This document shows positions 17,559 to 25,339 of a stretch of DNA of 64,000 bases, in pieces. The first letter of the stretch is position 1. Each line of letters starts with the position of its first letter. Position numbers and translations under genes: made by a program. A model generated the notes under the pieces. The model was not told the DNA's origin. It did no database searches and saw nothing but the letters and a program-made list of their open reading frames with translations. This DNA comes from Paracoccaceae bacterium (GTDB lineage: Bacteria > Pseudomonadota > Alphaproteobacteria > Rhodobacterales > Rhodobacteraceae): positions 186,001 to 250,000 of the forward strand of contig JAAFAB010000001.1 in assembly GCA_018222585.1 (NCBI GenBank). Reading direction: 5' to 3'.

Positions 17559-17710
17559 GCCCCTCCCGGTGTGCGGGGATCGCCCCGCACGCCACCCCCG
17601 GGAAAAGACCGAGCTTGCGCCCCCTCGTCCCCCGACTTTCGCCACTGAGCGTTTGCACCCGCGCCCCCAGGGGCGCCGGCGCGTCTCCGCGCGCCCCTGC
17701 TCATTCGACG

Positions 17711-17810
17711 GCTGAAAATACTCCGGGGGAGTCTCCGGTCCGGAGACGGGGGCAGAGCCCCCTTTCCCTTTTCATTATCTCCGGACCTAAGACCGGGGGG
17801 CAGAGCCCCC
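17711..17810. repeat. Dispersed intergenic repeat copy
   Basis: It contains the core GCTGAAAATACTCCGGGGG, a GTCTCCG-GT-CCGGAGAC dyad and GGGGG-CAGAG-CCCCC, then a second CAGAG palindrome at 17796-17810. It fills most of the 260-base gap between convergent pyc and the small gene downstream, where it could also act as a terminator region. Confidence 0.75.
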
Positions 17811-17818
17811 ACCCCGCC

Positions 17819-17977
17819 TCAGTCGCCCTTGCGTTCTTCGGCGGCCTTCTTCATCCGCGCCAGCAGCTCTTCCTTGCTGGCCCGGCCCTTCTGCGGCGTG
17901 TCGCGCTCTCCGCCCTTCGGCTTGTGGCGCGGCGTCCCCTTGTGGGGCTTGGCCCCGCCCATCTTCGAATAATCCAT
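17819..17977 (-). CDS. Small basic protein of unknown function
   Basis: A 52-residue Lys/Arg-rich protein starting MDYSKMGGAKPHKGT and ending in a predicted amphipathic helix (SKEELLARMKKAAEERK). AAAGGAT lies eight bases before the chosen ATG; the frame is open 19 codons further upstream but without a better start. I recognise the general look of a short conserved Rhodobacterales protein but no named domain. Its charge could suit nucleic-acid or ribosome contact, which is only inference. It is convergent with pyc and divergent from the nuclease gene. Confidence 0.7.
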   Translation of the reverse strand: MDYSKMGGAKPHKGTPRHKPKGGERDTPQKGRASKEELLARMKKAAEERKGD

Positions 17978-18095
17978 GACCCGATCCTTTTGCCGGTGAT
18001 GCGCGCTCATGCCCCGGAATGACGCGACGGGCAAGGGATTGCCGCAGGTGGCCCGACGGCGCTAAAAATCGTTAACCTTAGTTAACGGATCATCC

Positions 18096-18749
18096 ATGCG
18101 CCTTTTCCCCCTCCTGCTCGCCCTCACCCTGCCCTTCGCCGCCGGGGCCGCCGACCTGAGCGGCCGCGCCCGGGTCATCGATGGCGACACGCTGGAGATC
18201 GGTGGCCAGGTGGTGCGGCTGCTGGACATCGACGCACCGGAAAGCGCGCAGGACTGCCACGGCGCCCCCTGCGGCCGCGACTCGACCCGCTACCTCGAAC
18301 GGATGACGGCGCGCAGGACCGTGCATTGCCGGGGCGACGGGATGGACGCCTATGACCGCCTGCTGGCCCGCTGCGATGTCGACGGCGCCGATATTGGCGC
18401 CACCATGGTGCTGGCCGGTCAGGCGGTGGCCTACCGGCGCTATGGGCTGGCCTATGTCGACCAGGAGAAGGTGGCCCGCATCGAGGGTCGCGGCCTCTGG
18501 GCGCGCGGCACGCCGGTGATGCCCTGGGACTACCGCGCCGGGCGCTGGCAACAGGCGTCGGCCCCGGGCGGCAGCGCTCCGGAAGGCTGTCCGATCAAGG
18601 GCAATATCAACAGCAAGGGCGAGCGGATCTACCACACGCCCTATTCGGCACATTACACGCGCACCCGGATCTCCACCTCGAAGGGCGAACGCTGGTTCTG
18701 CAGCGAGGCCGAGGCCCTGGCCGCGGGCTGGCGCGCACCCCGGCGCTAG
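18096..18749 (+). CDS. Secreted thermonuclease-like (SNase) protein
   Basis: A 217-residue protein with a signal peptide (MRLFPLLLALTLPFAAGAA). The staphylococcal-nuclease fold follows (GRARVIDGDTLEIGGQVVRLLDIDAPE, then DRLLARCDVDGADIGATMVLAGQAVAYRRY). These carry the usual metal-binding Asp and catalytic Arg/Glu segments. After residue 165 comes a Cys-bounded extension (CPIKGNINSKGERIYHTP to FCSEAEALAAGW) found in many alphaproteobacterial SNases. It is probably a periplasmic or exported nuclease. Two GTTAAC palindromes (18071-18086) lie just upstream and may be regulatory. Confidence 0.88.
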   Translation: MRLFPLLLALTLPFAAGAADLSGRARVIDGDTLEIGGQVVRLLDIDAPESAQDCHGAPCGRDSTRYLERMTARRTVHCRGDGMDAYDRLLARCDVDGADIGATMVLAGQAVAYRRYGLAYVDQEKVARIEGRGLWARGTPVMPWDYRAGRWQQASAPGGSAPEGCPIKGNINSKGERIYHTPYSAHYTRTRISTSKGERWFCSEAEALAAGWRAPRR

Positions 18750-18863
18750 TCCCCGACCGGCGCCCCCTCCCCCGCGCCATGCCCGGCGCCACGGGCCGGC
18801 CGTATCGCGCCCGGGCGCCCTGTGACCGGATGGAATTTTCCGCCGATGCGCCGAATTTTCCTC

Positions 18864-18890
18864 TTGCAGCCGCCGGGCCTTCTTTATACA
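18864..18890 (+). promoter_or_regulatory. Likely promoter of the tRNA-Gly genes
   Basis: TTGCAG (18864-18869) and TATACA (18885-18890) lie about 20 bases before the first tRNA. The -10 is good. The 15-base spacer is short, and a TCTTGC reading gives 17 bases. Confidence 0.45.
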
Positions 18891-18910
18891 TCGTGCCTCA
18901 CCAAAACGGT

Positions 18911-18985
18911 GCGGGCGTAGCTCAGGGGTAGAGCATTACCTTGCCAAGGTAAGGGTCGGGCGTTCGAATCGCCTCGCCCGCTCCA
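18911..18985 (+). tRNA. tRNA-Gly (GCC)
   Basis: The gene has 75 bases with a 7-bp acceptor stem (GCGGGCG/CGCCCGC), anticodon loop TTGCCAA reading GGC/GGU glycine codons, GTTCGAATC T-loop and encoded CCA. It is identical to the copy at 19050. Confidence 0.97.
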
Positions 18986-19049
18986 ATTTGGGCCTTTCGG
19001 CAGGAATGCCGCGAAGGAATGCCTCGGACGAAGGTCCATCGCCAAGGAA

Positions 19050-19124
19050 GCGGGCGTAGCTCAGGGGTAGAGCATTACCTTGCCAAGGTAAGGGTCGGGC
19101 GTTCGAATCGCCTCGCCCGCTCCA
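19050..19124 (+). tRNA. tRNA-Gly (GCC), second copy
   Basis: It is identical over all 75 bases to the first copy, 64 bases downstream, with encoded CCA. The spacer between them differs from flanking DNA and contains no gene, so both are probably cut from one transcript. Confidence 0.97.
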
Positions 19125-19289
19125 ACTTTCCCTCCGACAGGATCTGCGCGATTTGCATTTGCGGCCGGCCGTCCTGCCGGGCCTCCGCTCCGAATGGCTG
19201 GCCGGGATTTTCGCAAAACATTCATGCGTGCGTATCTTAACTTCAACAGTCGGATAAACTAAACCGTCGGTAACCAAACCGGGGTAGCG

Positions 19290-20342
19290 ATGTCCGTCTC
19301 GATCCGCGATCTGCGCAAGCGCTTCGGCGACCACGTCGCCGTCGACGGCATTTCCGTCGACATCCCCCAGGGGGCCTTCTTCACCGTTCTCGGCCCCTCG
19401 GGCTGCGGCAAGTCCACGCTGCTGCGGCTGATCGCCGGGCTGGAAGTGCCGGATGACGGCGAGATCGCCCTCAAGGACAGCCTGGTTTCCTCTGCCGGCC
19501 GGCATGTACCGCCCGAAGATCGCGATGTCGGCGTGGTCTTCCAGACCTACGCGCTCTGGCCGCATATGGATGTCACCGGCAATGTCGCCTTTCCGCTGGA
19601 ATGCGAGGGCCTGAGCCGGGCCAAGGCCCGGGCGGCGGCAGCAGAGCATCTCGAAACCGTCTCGCTGACCGAACTGGCCGATCGCCGGCCCGCCGAACTG
19701 TCTGGCGGCCAGCGCCAGCGTGTCGCCCTCGCCCGCTGCCTGGCGGGTGGCGCGGGCGTCGTCCTGATGGATGAACCGCTGGCCAACCTCGACCCGCACC
19801 TGCGGCATCGCATGGAAGAGGAACTGTCGGCCTTCCACGACACCTCGGGCGCCACCATCGTCTACATCACCCATGATCAGCGCGAAGCCATGGCCCTGGC
19901 GACCCTGGTCGCGGTCATGGACAATGGCCGTTTCGCCCAGGTCGGCACGCCGGAAGACCTGCACGACCGCCCGGTCTCGGAACAGGTCGCCCGCTTCATC
20001 GGACGCGCCGCCGTGCTGCCGGCGCGGTTCGAGGACGGCCTCGCCGACCTTGGCCCGATCCAGGTGCCCCTGGTGCAGGCCGCAGGGGCGCGGCGGGGGG
20101 CCGGCCAGGTGGTGATACGGCCCGCGAACCTGCGGCGCGCCGAAACCGACCACCCCGGCAGCTTTCCCGCCACCGTCAGCCAGGCCACCTATCGCGGCGG
20201 CCTCTGGGAAGCCCTGGTGGAGGTACCTGGCCTGGCCGAAGCGCTGCCGCTGCAAGCCGATCGGCGCCTCAGCCGGGGCGACCATCTGACCCTGCGGATG
20301 GAACCGCTCTGGGCCCTGCCGGCTGAGCACGTCGTGCCGTGA
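19290..20342 (+). CDS. ABC transporter ATP-binding protein (FbpC/PotA class)
   Basis: A 350-residue ATPase subunit of a binding-protein-dependent importer. It shows Walker A GPSGCGKST, Q-loop VFQTYALWPH, signature LSGGQRQRVA, Walker B VVLMDEPLANLD and H-loop THD. The C-terminal 110 residues form a TOBE-like regulatory domain. The N-domain resembles ferric-iron, spermidine and sugar importer ATPases. No permease or binding protein lies beside it, so it is an orphan whose partners are elsewhere, and substrate cannot be assigned. It lies between the tRNAs and an oxidoreductase, on the same strand. Confidence 0.88.
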   Translation: MSVSIRDLRKRFGDHVAVDGISVDIPQGAFFTVLGPSGCGKSTLLRLIAGLEVPDDGEIALKDSLVSSAGRHVPPEDRDVGVVFQTYALWPHMDVTGNVAFPLECEGLSRAKARAAAAEHLETVSLTELADRRPAELSGGQRQRVALARCLAGGAGVVLMDEPLANLDPHLRHRMEEELSAFHDTSGATIVYITHDQREAMALATLVAVMDNGRFAQVGTPEDLHDRPVSEQVARFIGRAAVLPARFEDGLADLGPIQVPLVQAAGARRGAGQVVIRPANLRRAETDHPGSFPATVSQATYRGGLWEALVEVPGLAEALPLQADRRLSRGDHLTLRMEPLWALPAEHVVP

Positions 20343-20414
20343 CGCAGCGACAGAGGTGACACCCCGGGGCGCCCGTGCCACTCCTTCCGCCAGGACATGA
20401 TACCGGAGGACACC

Positions 20415-21398
20415 ATGAGCCTGCCTCGCGCCCTTTCGAACCTGCGCCTGCCGCTGATCGGCAGCCCGCTGTTCATCATCTCGAACCCCGACCTGGTGAT
20501 CGCCCAATGCAAGGCCGGCATCGTCGGCTCCTTCCCTGCCCTCAACGCGCGCGAGCAGCCCGGAGACCCGATCGAGCTGGATCGCTGGCTGGTGCGGATC
20601 AAGGACGAGCTGGACCGCCACAACCAGGCCAACCCGGATACGCCGGCGGCGCCCTACGCGGTGAACCAGATCGTGCACAAATCCAACACCCGCCTGGAAC
20701 GCGACGTGGAGATCTGCGCAAAGCACGGTGTGCCGGTCTGGATCACTTCTCTGGGCGCCCGTCCCGAGGTCAACGAAGCCGCCCATTCGTCCGGCGGTAT
20801 CGTGCTGCATGACGTGATCAACGACCGCTTCGCCCGCAAGGCCATCGAGAAGGGCGCGGACGGTCTGATCGCGGTCGCCGCGGGGGCCGGCGGCCATGCC
20901 GGGGCGCTGTCGCCCTTCGCCCTGGTGCAGGAAATCCGCGCCTGGTTCGACGGCCCGCTGTTCCTCTCCGGTGCCATCGCGCGGGGCGACAGCCTGCTGG
21001 CTGCCCTGGCCATGGGGGCGGACGGCGGCTACGCCGGCTCGGCCTTCATCGCCACCGAGGAGGCCAACGCCCAGGACGCCTACAAGCAGATGATCGCCGA
21101 TTCCGGCGCCTCCGATATCGTCTATTCCAATCTCTTTACCGGGGTCTGGGGCAATTACCTCAAGCCCTCCATTGCGGCGGCGGGACTCGATCCCGACGCC
21201 CTGGAAATCTCCGATCCCTCCAAAATGGATTTCGGCGGTTCCAGGCCGAAAAGCTGGAAAGAGATCTGGGGATCGGGTCAGGGCATCGGAGCCGTCGCCG
21301 GCATCCAGAGCACGGCGGATCTGGTGGCCCGACTGGAGGCCGAGTTCATTGACGCGCAACAGCGTCTGGCAGGACAACTCGGCTGGCGCCGGGATTGA
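20415..21398 (+). CDS. Nitronate monooxygenase-like flavoenzyme
   Basis: A 327-residue FMN TIM-barrel protein of the 2-nitropropane dioxygenase/nitronate monooxygenase family. The N-terminal PLIGSPLFIISNPDLVIAQC and the phosphate-binding segments (DGLIAVAAGAGGHAG, then LSGAIARGDSLLAALAMGADGGYAGSAF) are clear. The His of GGHAG fits the catalytic position. In bacteria such enzymes detoxify propionate 3-nitronate, but some relatives act on enoyl-ACP or have unknown substrates. The start at 20415 has GGAGGA just upstream. A terminator follows. Confidence 0.85.
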   Translation: MSLPRALSNLRLPLIGSPLFIISNPDLVIAQCKAGIVGSFPALNAREQPGDPIELDRWLVRIKDELDRHNQANPDTPAAPYAVNQIVHKSNTRLERDVEICAKHGVPVWITSLGARPEVNEAAHSSGGIVLHDVINDRFARKAIEKGADGLIAVAAGAGGHAGALSPFALVQEIRAWFDGPLFLSGAIARGDSLLAALAMGADGGYAGSAFIATEEANAQDAYKQMIADSGASDIVYSNLFTGVWGNYLKPSIAAAGLDPDALEISDPSKMDFGGSRPKSWKEIWGSGQGIGAVAGIQSTADLVARLEAEFIDAQQRLAGQLGWRRD

Positions 21399-21525
21399 AC
21401 GGAAGAGGTCTGCTGCGCGCGGAATTTTCGTCTCTAAGCTCATGATTTAGAAGATTTTGATTTCTCCCGCAAAGGTTGCATCCAGGATTGGGCGCGCCCG
21501 TCCCGCCGAAACGCCTGTAAAAATT

Positions 21526-21565
21526 GGCCCGCCCTGCTTTTCCAGCGGCGGGCCGTTTCATTGTT
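21526..21565 (+). terminator. Probable bidirectional terminator
   Basis: Arms 21526-21533 and 21547-21554 (GGCCCGCC/GGCGGGCC) form an 8-bp stem, followed on the plus strand by GTTTCATTGTT and on the minus strand by AATTTTTAC. It lies about 130 bases after the nitronate monooxygenase stop. Confidence 0.6.
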
Positions 21566-21784
21566 GCAATGGCGTTTTGTCAATTCGTGGGGTTTCCCCC
21601 ACGGCAATTAAGGAATAGAGCGAGCGACAGCCTGCACGATGGGGCGTAATGTCTGACGAGTCTGAAGTCTTTCCAGTGCGACAATGTCGCTTCGGATTAA
21701 TCGGCAATACAATTCTCGAGCGGCGTCGCGGTGAAGAGCCTCCGATTCTCGAATCGCCGCATTGGGACATGGACTGAGGGACAG
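21566..21784. other. Non-coding upstream region of the TetR gene
   Basis: No gene is seen. The stretch has lower GC than its surroundings and probably holds the promoter of the TetR gene. I see no convincing operator dyad. Confidence 0.4.
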
Positions 21785-22408
21785 ATGGCAGACTGGAACG
21801 GGGAGATCGCCTCTCGCGAGGAGCTGCGGGAAAGGAAACGTCGTGCCGCCTTGCGGGTGGCCTCGCGGCTGTTCAACGAAAAGGGCTATCACGCGACCTC
21901 TCTCGACGAGATCGCCGACAGGATCGGGGTCACCAAGACCGCGCTCTTCTATTACTTCCGCAACAAGGAAGAGCTGCTCTTCGAATGCATCGAGCTGAGT
22001 CTCGATGCCGGGGATCGCGCCCGCATGGCCGAGCCCGACGACGCCGCCGCGCTGGATCGTTTCCGCGCCTTCTACCTGCATTTCCTCACCGAGGCGATGC
22101 GGGACGGCGGCAGCTACACCACCAAGGTCAACATTCGCGCGCTGCCCGCCGCCATGCAGGAACGCGTGGAGCTGCGGCGCAATGCGCTGCGCGACCATAT
22201 CGCCGGCCTGCTGGAAACCGCCGTGGCCGAGGGCAGCGTGCGTCCGCTCGATTGCCTTGCCACCGCCAATTACCTGGTGATGGCGATCAACTGGCTGGTG
22301 GCCCATCCGGGCGAATTCCCGACGCCCTCCCAGGATGCCGAGCAGGAGGCCCGGACTTTCCTTGACCAGGTGCTCTACGGGATCGCGACGGGGGCGGGCG
22401 GCAGCTAG
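21785..22408 (+). CDS. TetR-family transcriptional regulator
   Basis: A 207-residue one-component repressor. The N-terminal helix-turn-helix is clear (RAALRVASRLFNEKGYHATSLDEIADRIGVTKTALFYYFRNKEELLFE, about residues 19-65). The C-terminal ligand domain resembles fatty-acid/acyl-CoA-responsive members but is not diagnostic. The start MADWNGEI is preceded by GAGGGA; the frame is open earlier. Its stop codon overlaps, tail to tail, the stop of the next gene (CTAG). No obvious target neighbour lies on the same strand. Confidence 0.9.
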   Translation: MADWNGEIASREELRERKRRAALRVASRLFNEKGYHATSLDEIADRIGVTKTALFYYFRNKEELLFECIELSLDAGDRARMAEPDDAAALDRFRAFYLHFLTEAMRDGGSYTTKVNIRALPAAMQERVELRRNALRDHIAGLLETAVAEGSVRPLDCLATANYLVMAINWLVAHPGEFPTPSQDAEQEARTFLDQVLYGIATGAGGS

Positions 22409-23085
22409 TTGGTGATCAGCGCGTAGGAGCTGCCCGCCGGTCCGCGATTGTGCACCTCGACGGTGAAGAATTCGGACCGCGCGGGACGCCAGCCGCAGTA
22501 GGCGATGGCACTGATGTCGGTATCCGAACAGACCACCCGGCCCTGGGCATCGCGCACGAAGAGGTTCAGGTCGGCGCCGGGATCCTGCGCCTCGACATAG
22601 ACCTCGGCGTAGTCGCCGCCGATGTATTCCAGCGGCGGATAGGTGTCCCTGCCGCTGCCGGCGATGGTCGAGATCGAATAGACCTGCCCCGAAGCAACGC
22701 CCTTGGTGCCGGCGAACTTCACGTCGTCGGCCAGCCGGGCGATGGCCTCGCTGCCGTCCGAAAGCTCGACCGCGCGGGCCAGCATCTGCTGCCAGGAGAG
22801 CAGCCGGCCCTGCGGGGCGATCCCCTGCACCAGGGGGCCGTCCTTCTGCGGCGCCCGCACCACCTGCATCGCCAGCACCGACTTGCGCAGCCGGGCTGCG
22901 GCCAGGGCCAGCATCGGATCCTCCAGCTCCTCCGCCGCCTCGAACAGCCGCGCCGAAAGCTCGGCGTTGCGGATCACGCTCTGGGCCGCCGCCGGGGCCG
23001 CCAGCGGCGCGAACAGGAGCAGCGCCAGGGCAGCACACCGGGCAAGGGCACGGCCCCGGCGGCGAAGGGCAAAGGAACGGGTCAT
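22405..23085 (-). CDS. Secreted protein of unknown function
   Basis: A 226-residue protein beginning MTRSFALRRRGRALARCAALALLLFAPLAAPAAA, a long basic signal peptide with cleavage near residue 34. After it comes a helical Ala/Leu/Glu-rich part, then a beta-rich C-terminus with an even number of Cys and the pattern YAEVYVEAQDPGADLNLFVRD. That C-terminus resembles prepeptidase C-terminal (PPC-like) or lectin-like folds. GGAGA lies six bases before the ATG. No named family is recognised. It is divergent from the protease gene, so it could be part of the same envelope response. Confidence 0.75.
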   Translation of the reverse strand: MTRSFALRRRGRALARCAALALLLFAPLAAPAAAQSVIRNAELSARLFEAAEELEDPMLALAAARLRKSVLAMQVVRAPQKDGPLVQGIAPQGRLLSWQQMLARAVELSDGSEAIARLADDVKFAGTKGVASGQVYSISTIAGSGRDTYPPLEYIGGDYAEVYVEAQDPGADLNLFVRDAQGRVVCSDTDISAIAYCGWRPARSEFFTVEVHNRGPAGSSYALITN

Positions 23086-23285
23086 GGAAATTCTCCGGTT
23101 ATCCGCGGCAAGTCTTGCCCCCCGCGCCCCGCGTTTCAACGGGTTTTCGCGCGGTGCCGCCGCCATTTCCATGGGTGACGGGACTTGTCATGTGTGTTGC
23201 CGCACCGCCGGGATTAGTCCTAGAACGAAGGTAAGCCCCGGTGACCGGCCCCGTGCACGGCCCGCCGACCCAGCCGGAGGACCAG

Positions 23286-24605
23286 ATGCCTGTTCCGACC
23301 TCTCCCCTCCCTGCCCTCCTCCCGGTGCTGCTGCTGGCCGCCCCGCTGCAGGCCGAGGACATGGCCGAGATGCCCCCCGCCGCCATCGGCGAGATCCCCG
23401 GCCCGGCGCTGGAGCAGGCGCTGCAGGTCACGGTGCGCCTGACCGATCTCGACACGCGCGAGGAATTTCTCGGCTCGGGCTTCGTCTACGGCCCCGAGGC
23501 GCTGGTGGTCACCAATGCCCATGTGGCGGGCGAGCACGAGCAGCTGGCGGCCCATTTCGGCAGCGAGAGCGACGAATGGGTCATGCACCTGCGGCGCCTC
23601 GCCCTCGACCGGGCGCGCGATCTCGCCGTCTACCGGATGACCGAACCCTTCGACCTGCCCACCCTGCGGGCCGCCGACACCCCGCCCCGCGTCGGAGAGC
23701 CTCTGTTCGCGCTCGGCGCACCCCTCGGGCTGGGCCAGAGCCTGAGCGGCGGCCACCTGTCGCATCCGGCGCGGCAGGTCGATCCCGCCGTCCCCCAGCG
23801 GTATTACCAGCACGACGCGGCGACCAACCCGGGATCCTCGGGCGGGCCGCTTGTGACGGCGGCGGGCAAGGTCGTGGGGGTCAATGCCCGCATCGCAGAC
23901 GGCTCCCGCCTGTTCAACGGGGTCGCCTACGCCGTCCCGATCGCCCAGGTCGACCGCCTGATCGCCGGAGAGCTGCCCGAGGTGCCTTCGCTGGGCCTTT
24001 CGCTGCGTCCCCTCACCCTGCGGATGCATCACCTTCTGGACCCCCGTCTGCCCGGCCGCGTGCTGGTCGAGACCGTCATCCCCGAGAGCCCCGCCGCGCG
24101 CGCCGGGCTGCGCCCCGGGGATATCCTGCTGCGTGCCGGGACGCGCGAGCTCTTCCGTCCCGGCGACCTGGCCTTCGCGCTGGAAGAGCGCCACGGCGCC
24201 ATGCTGGAGCTGGCCTACTACCGTCCCGGTGCGACACCCGACGGCGCCTTTCCCGAAACGCTGAAGGTGACCCTGCACCTCGCCGCCGCCGCCGCGCCGC
24301 TTTCCCTGGCTCCGGTGGCGCGCCTGCCGCTCGGGCTGACACTCTCGGAGGACCGGCGGCGCGTCACCGGGGTTGCGCCGGACAGCGCCGCCTTCGCCGC
24401 CGGCCTCGCCGAGGGCGACCGGATCGAGGCCGTCAACGGCGACACCGCCGCGCGTCTCGACCCGGCTCATCTCGACGGCGCCGTCCTGCTGCGCCTTTCC
24501 CGCGAGGGGCGCAGCCTGCACATCCTTCTCGATCCCGCCGCCGAGCCCTCGCTGAAACGACCCGTGACCGGCAATGCGCTTGACCCTGACGTCATCCCCT
24601 TCTGA
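23286..24605 (+). CDS. Trypsin-like serine protease with PDZ domains (HtrA-like)
   Basis: A 439-residue exported protease. The start at 23286 follows GGAGG and gives a signal peptide (SPLPALLPVLLLAAPLQA). The catalytic triad is visible as His79 (VVTNAHV), Asp112 (ARDLAVY) and Ser185 (NPGSSGGPL). Two C-terminal PDZ-like modules follow, about residues 225-320 (ESPAARAGLRPGDILLRAG) and 345-420 (GLAEGDRIEAVNGD). This is DegP/DegS architecture, but the divergence is enough to avoid a specific symbol. It is the first gene of a three-gene unit with a two-component system, which suggests envelope-stress quality control. Confidence 0.9.
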   Translation: MPVPTSPLPALLPVLLLAAPLQAEDMAEMPPAAIGEIPGPALEQALQVTVRLTDLDTREEFLGSGFVYGPEALVVTNAHVAGEHEQLAAHFGSESDEWVMHLRRLALDRARDLAVYRMTEPFDLPTLRAADTPPRVGEPLFALGAPLGLGQSLSGGHLSHPARQVDPAVPQRYYQHDAATNPGSSGGPLVTAAGKVVGVNARIADGSRLFNGVAYAVPIAQVDRLIAGELPEVPSLGLSLRPLTLRMHHLLDPRLPGRVLVETVIPESPAARAGLRPGDILLRAGTRELFRPGDLAFALEERHGAMLELAYYRPGATPDGAFPETLKVTLHLAAAAAPLSLAPVARLPLGLTLSEDRRRVTGVAPDSAAFAAGLAEGDRIEAVNGDTAARLDPAHLDGAVLLRLSREGRSLHILLDPAAEPSLKRPVTGNALDPDVIPF

Positions 24606-24628
24606 ACCACCCTGACCCCGGACACCCC

Positions 24629-25339
24629 ATGCCCAGTAATCCCCCCGCCCCCCGTATCCTGATCGTCGAGGACGACGATGCCGCCGCCCGCGCCGTCGCG
24701 GCAGCCGCCCGCGATCTCGGCGCCCTGCCGACCCGGGTCGACAGCTACGAGGCGGGCCTGGCCGCTGCCTCGACCGGCGACCATGCGGTGATCGTCTTCG
24801 ACCGGATGCTGCCCGGTGGCGACGGGATCGAGGCCATTGCCCGCCTGCGCGCCACCGGCTCGACGGCGCTGGTCCTGATCGTCTCGGCGCTTGGCCGGGC
24901 GGCGAACAAGATCGAGGGTCTGGAAAGGGGCGCCGACGATTACCTCGCGAAACCCTTCGACCCGGACGAGCTGCGCGCCCGCCTGCGGGCCCTGCTGCGC
25001 CGGGCGGCCATGGCGGCGACCGACAGTGACCTCGTCGCCTTCGGCGCGCTGGAGATCCGCATCAAGGCACGCACGGTGCATGTCGGCGCGCTGCATGTAC
25101 CCGTCAGCCCGAAGGAATTCGAGCTGATCTCCTACTTCGCCCGCAATGCCGGCGAGATCGTCACCCGGATGCAGCTGCTGGAAAACGTCTGGAACCTGCA
25201 TTTCGACCCCCAGACCAATGTCGTCGATGTCCACGTCGGCCGGCTGCGGCGCAAGCTGGAACAGGCGGCCGGCCGGGCGGTGATCCACACCGAGCGCGGC
25301 GAGGGCTACGTGTTCGATCCCTCCCGCTCCGATCCATGA
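24629..25339 (+). CDS. OmpR-family response regulator
   Basis: A 236-residue two-domain DNA-binding regulator. The receiver domain starts RILIVEDDDAA, with the phosphorylated Asp58 in VIVFDRMLPGGDG and Lys in LAKPFDPDEL. The winged-helix output domain follows from about residue 135 (SPKEFELISYFARNAGEIVTR to VDVHVGRLRRKLE). Its TGA overlaps the kinase ATG by four bases, so the pair is coupled. It lies 23 bases after the protease gene. Target promoters are not evident here. Confidence 0.95.
   Translation: MPSNPPAPRILIVEDDDAAARAVAAAARDLGALPTRVDSYEAGLAAASTGDHAVIVFDRMLPGGDGIEAIARLRATGSTALVLIVSALGRAANKIEGLERGADDYLAKPFDPDELRARLRALLRRAAMAATDSDLVAFGALEIRIKARTVHVGALHVPVSPKEFELISYFARNAGEIVTRMQLLENVWNLHFDPQTNVVDVHVGRLRRKLEQAAGRAVIHTERGEGYVFDPSRSDP

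Noticed and set aside
13983-17645. 1220-codon open frame on the minus strand opposite pyc
   Set aside because: It mirrors the codon pattern of pyc in a high-GC genome, has His/Gly/Leu-rich composition and no domain.
18936-21443. 835-codon open frame on the minus strand
   Set aside because: It runs through both tRNA genes and antisense to two recognised genes; composition is that of a shadow frame.
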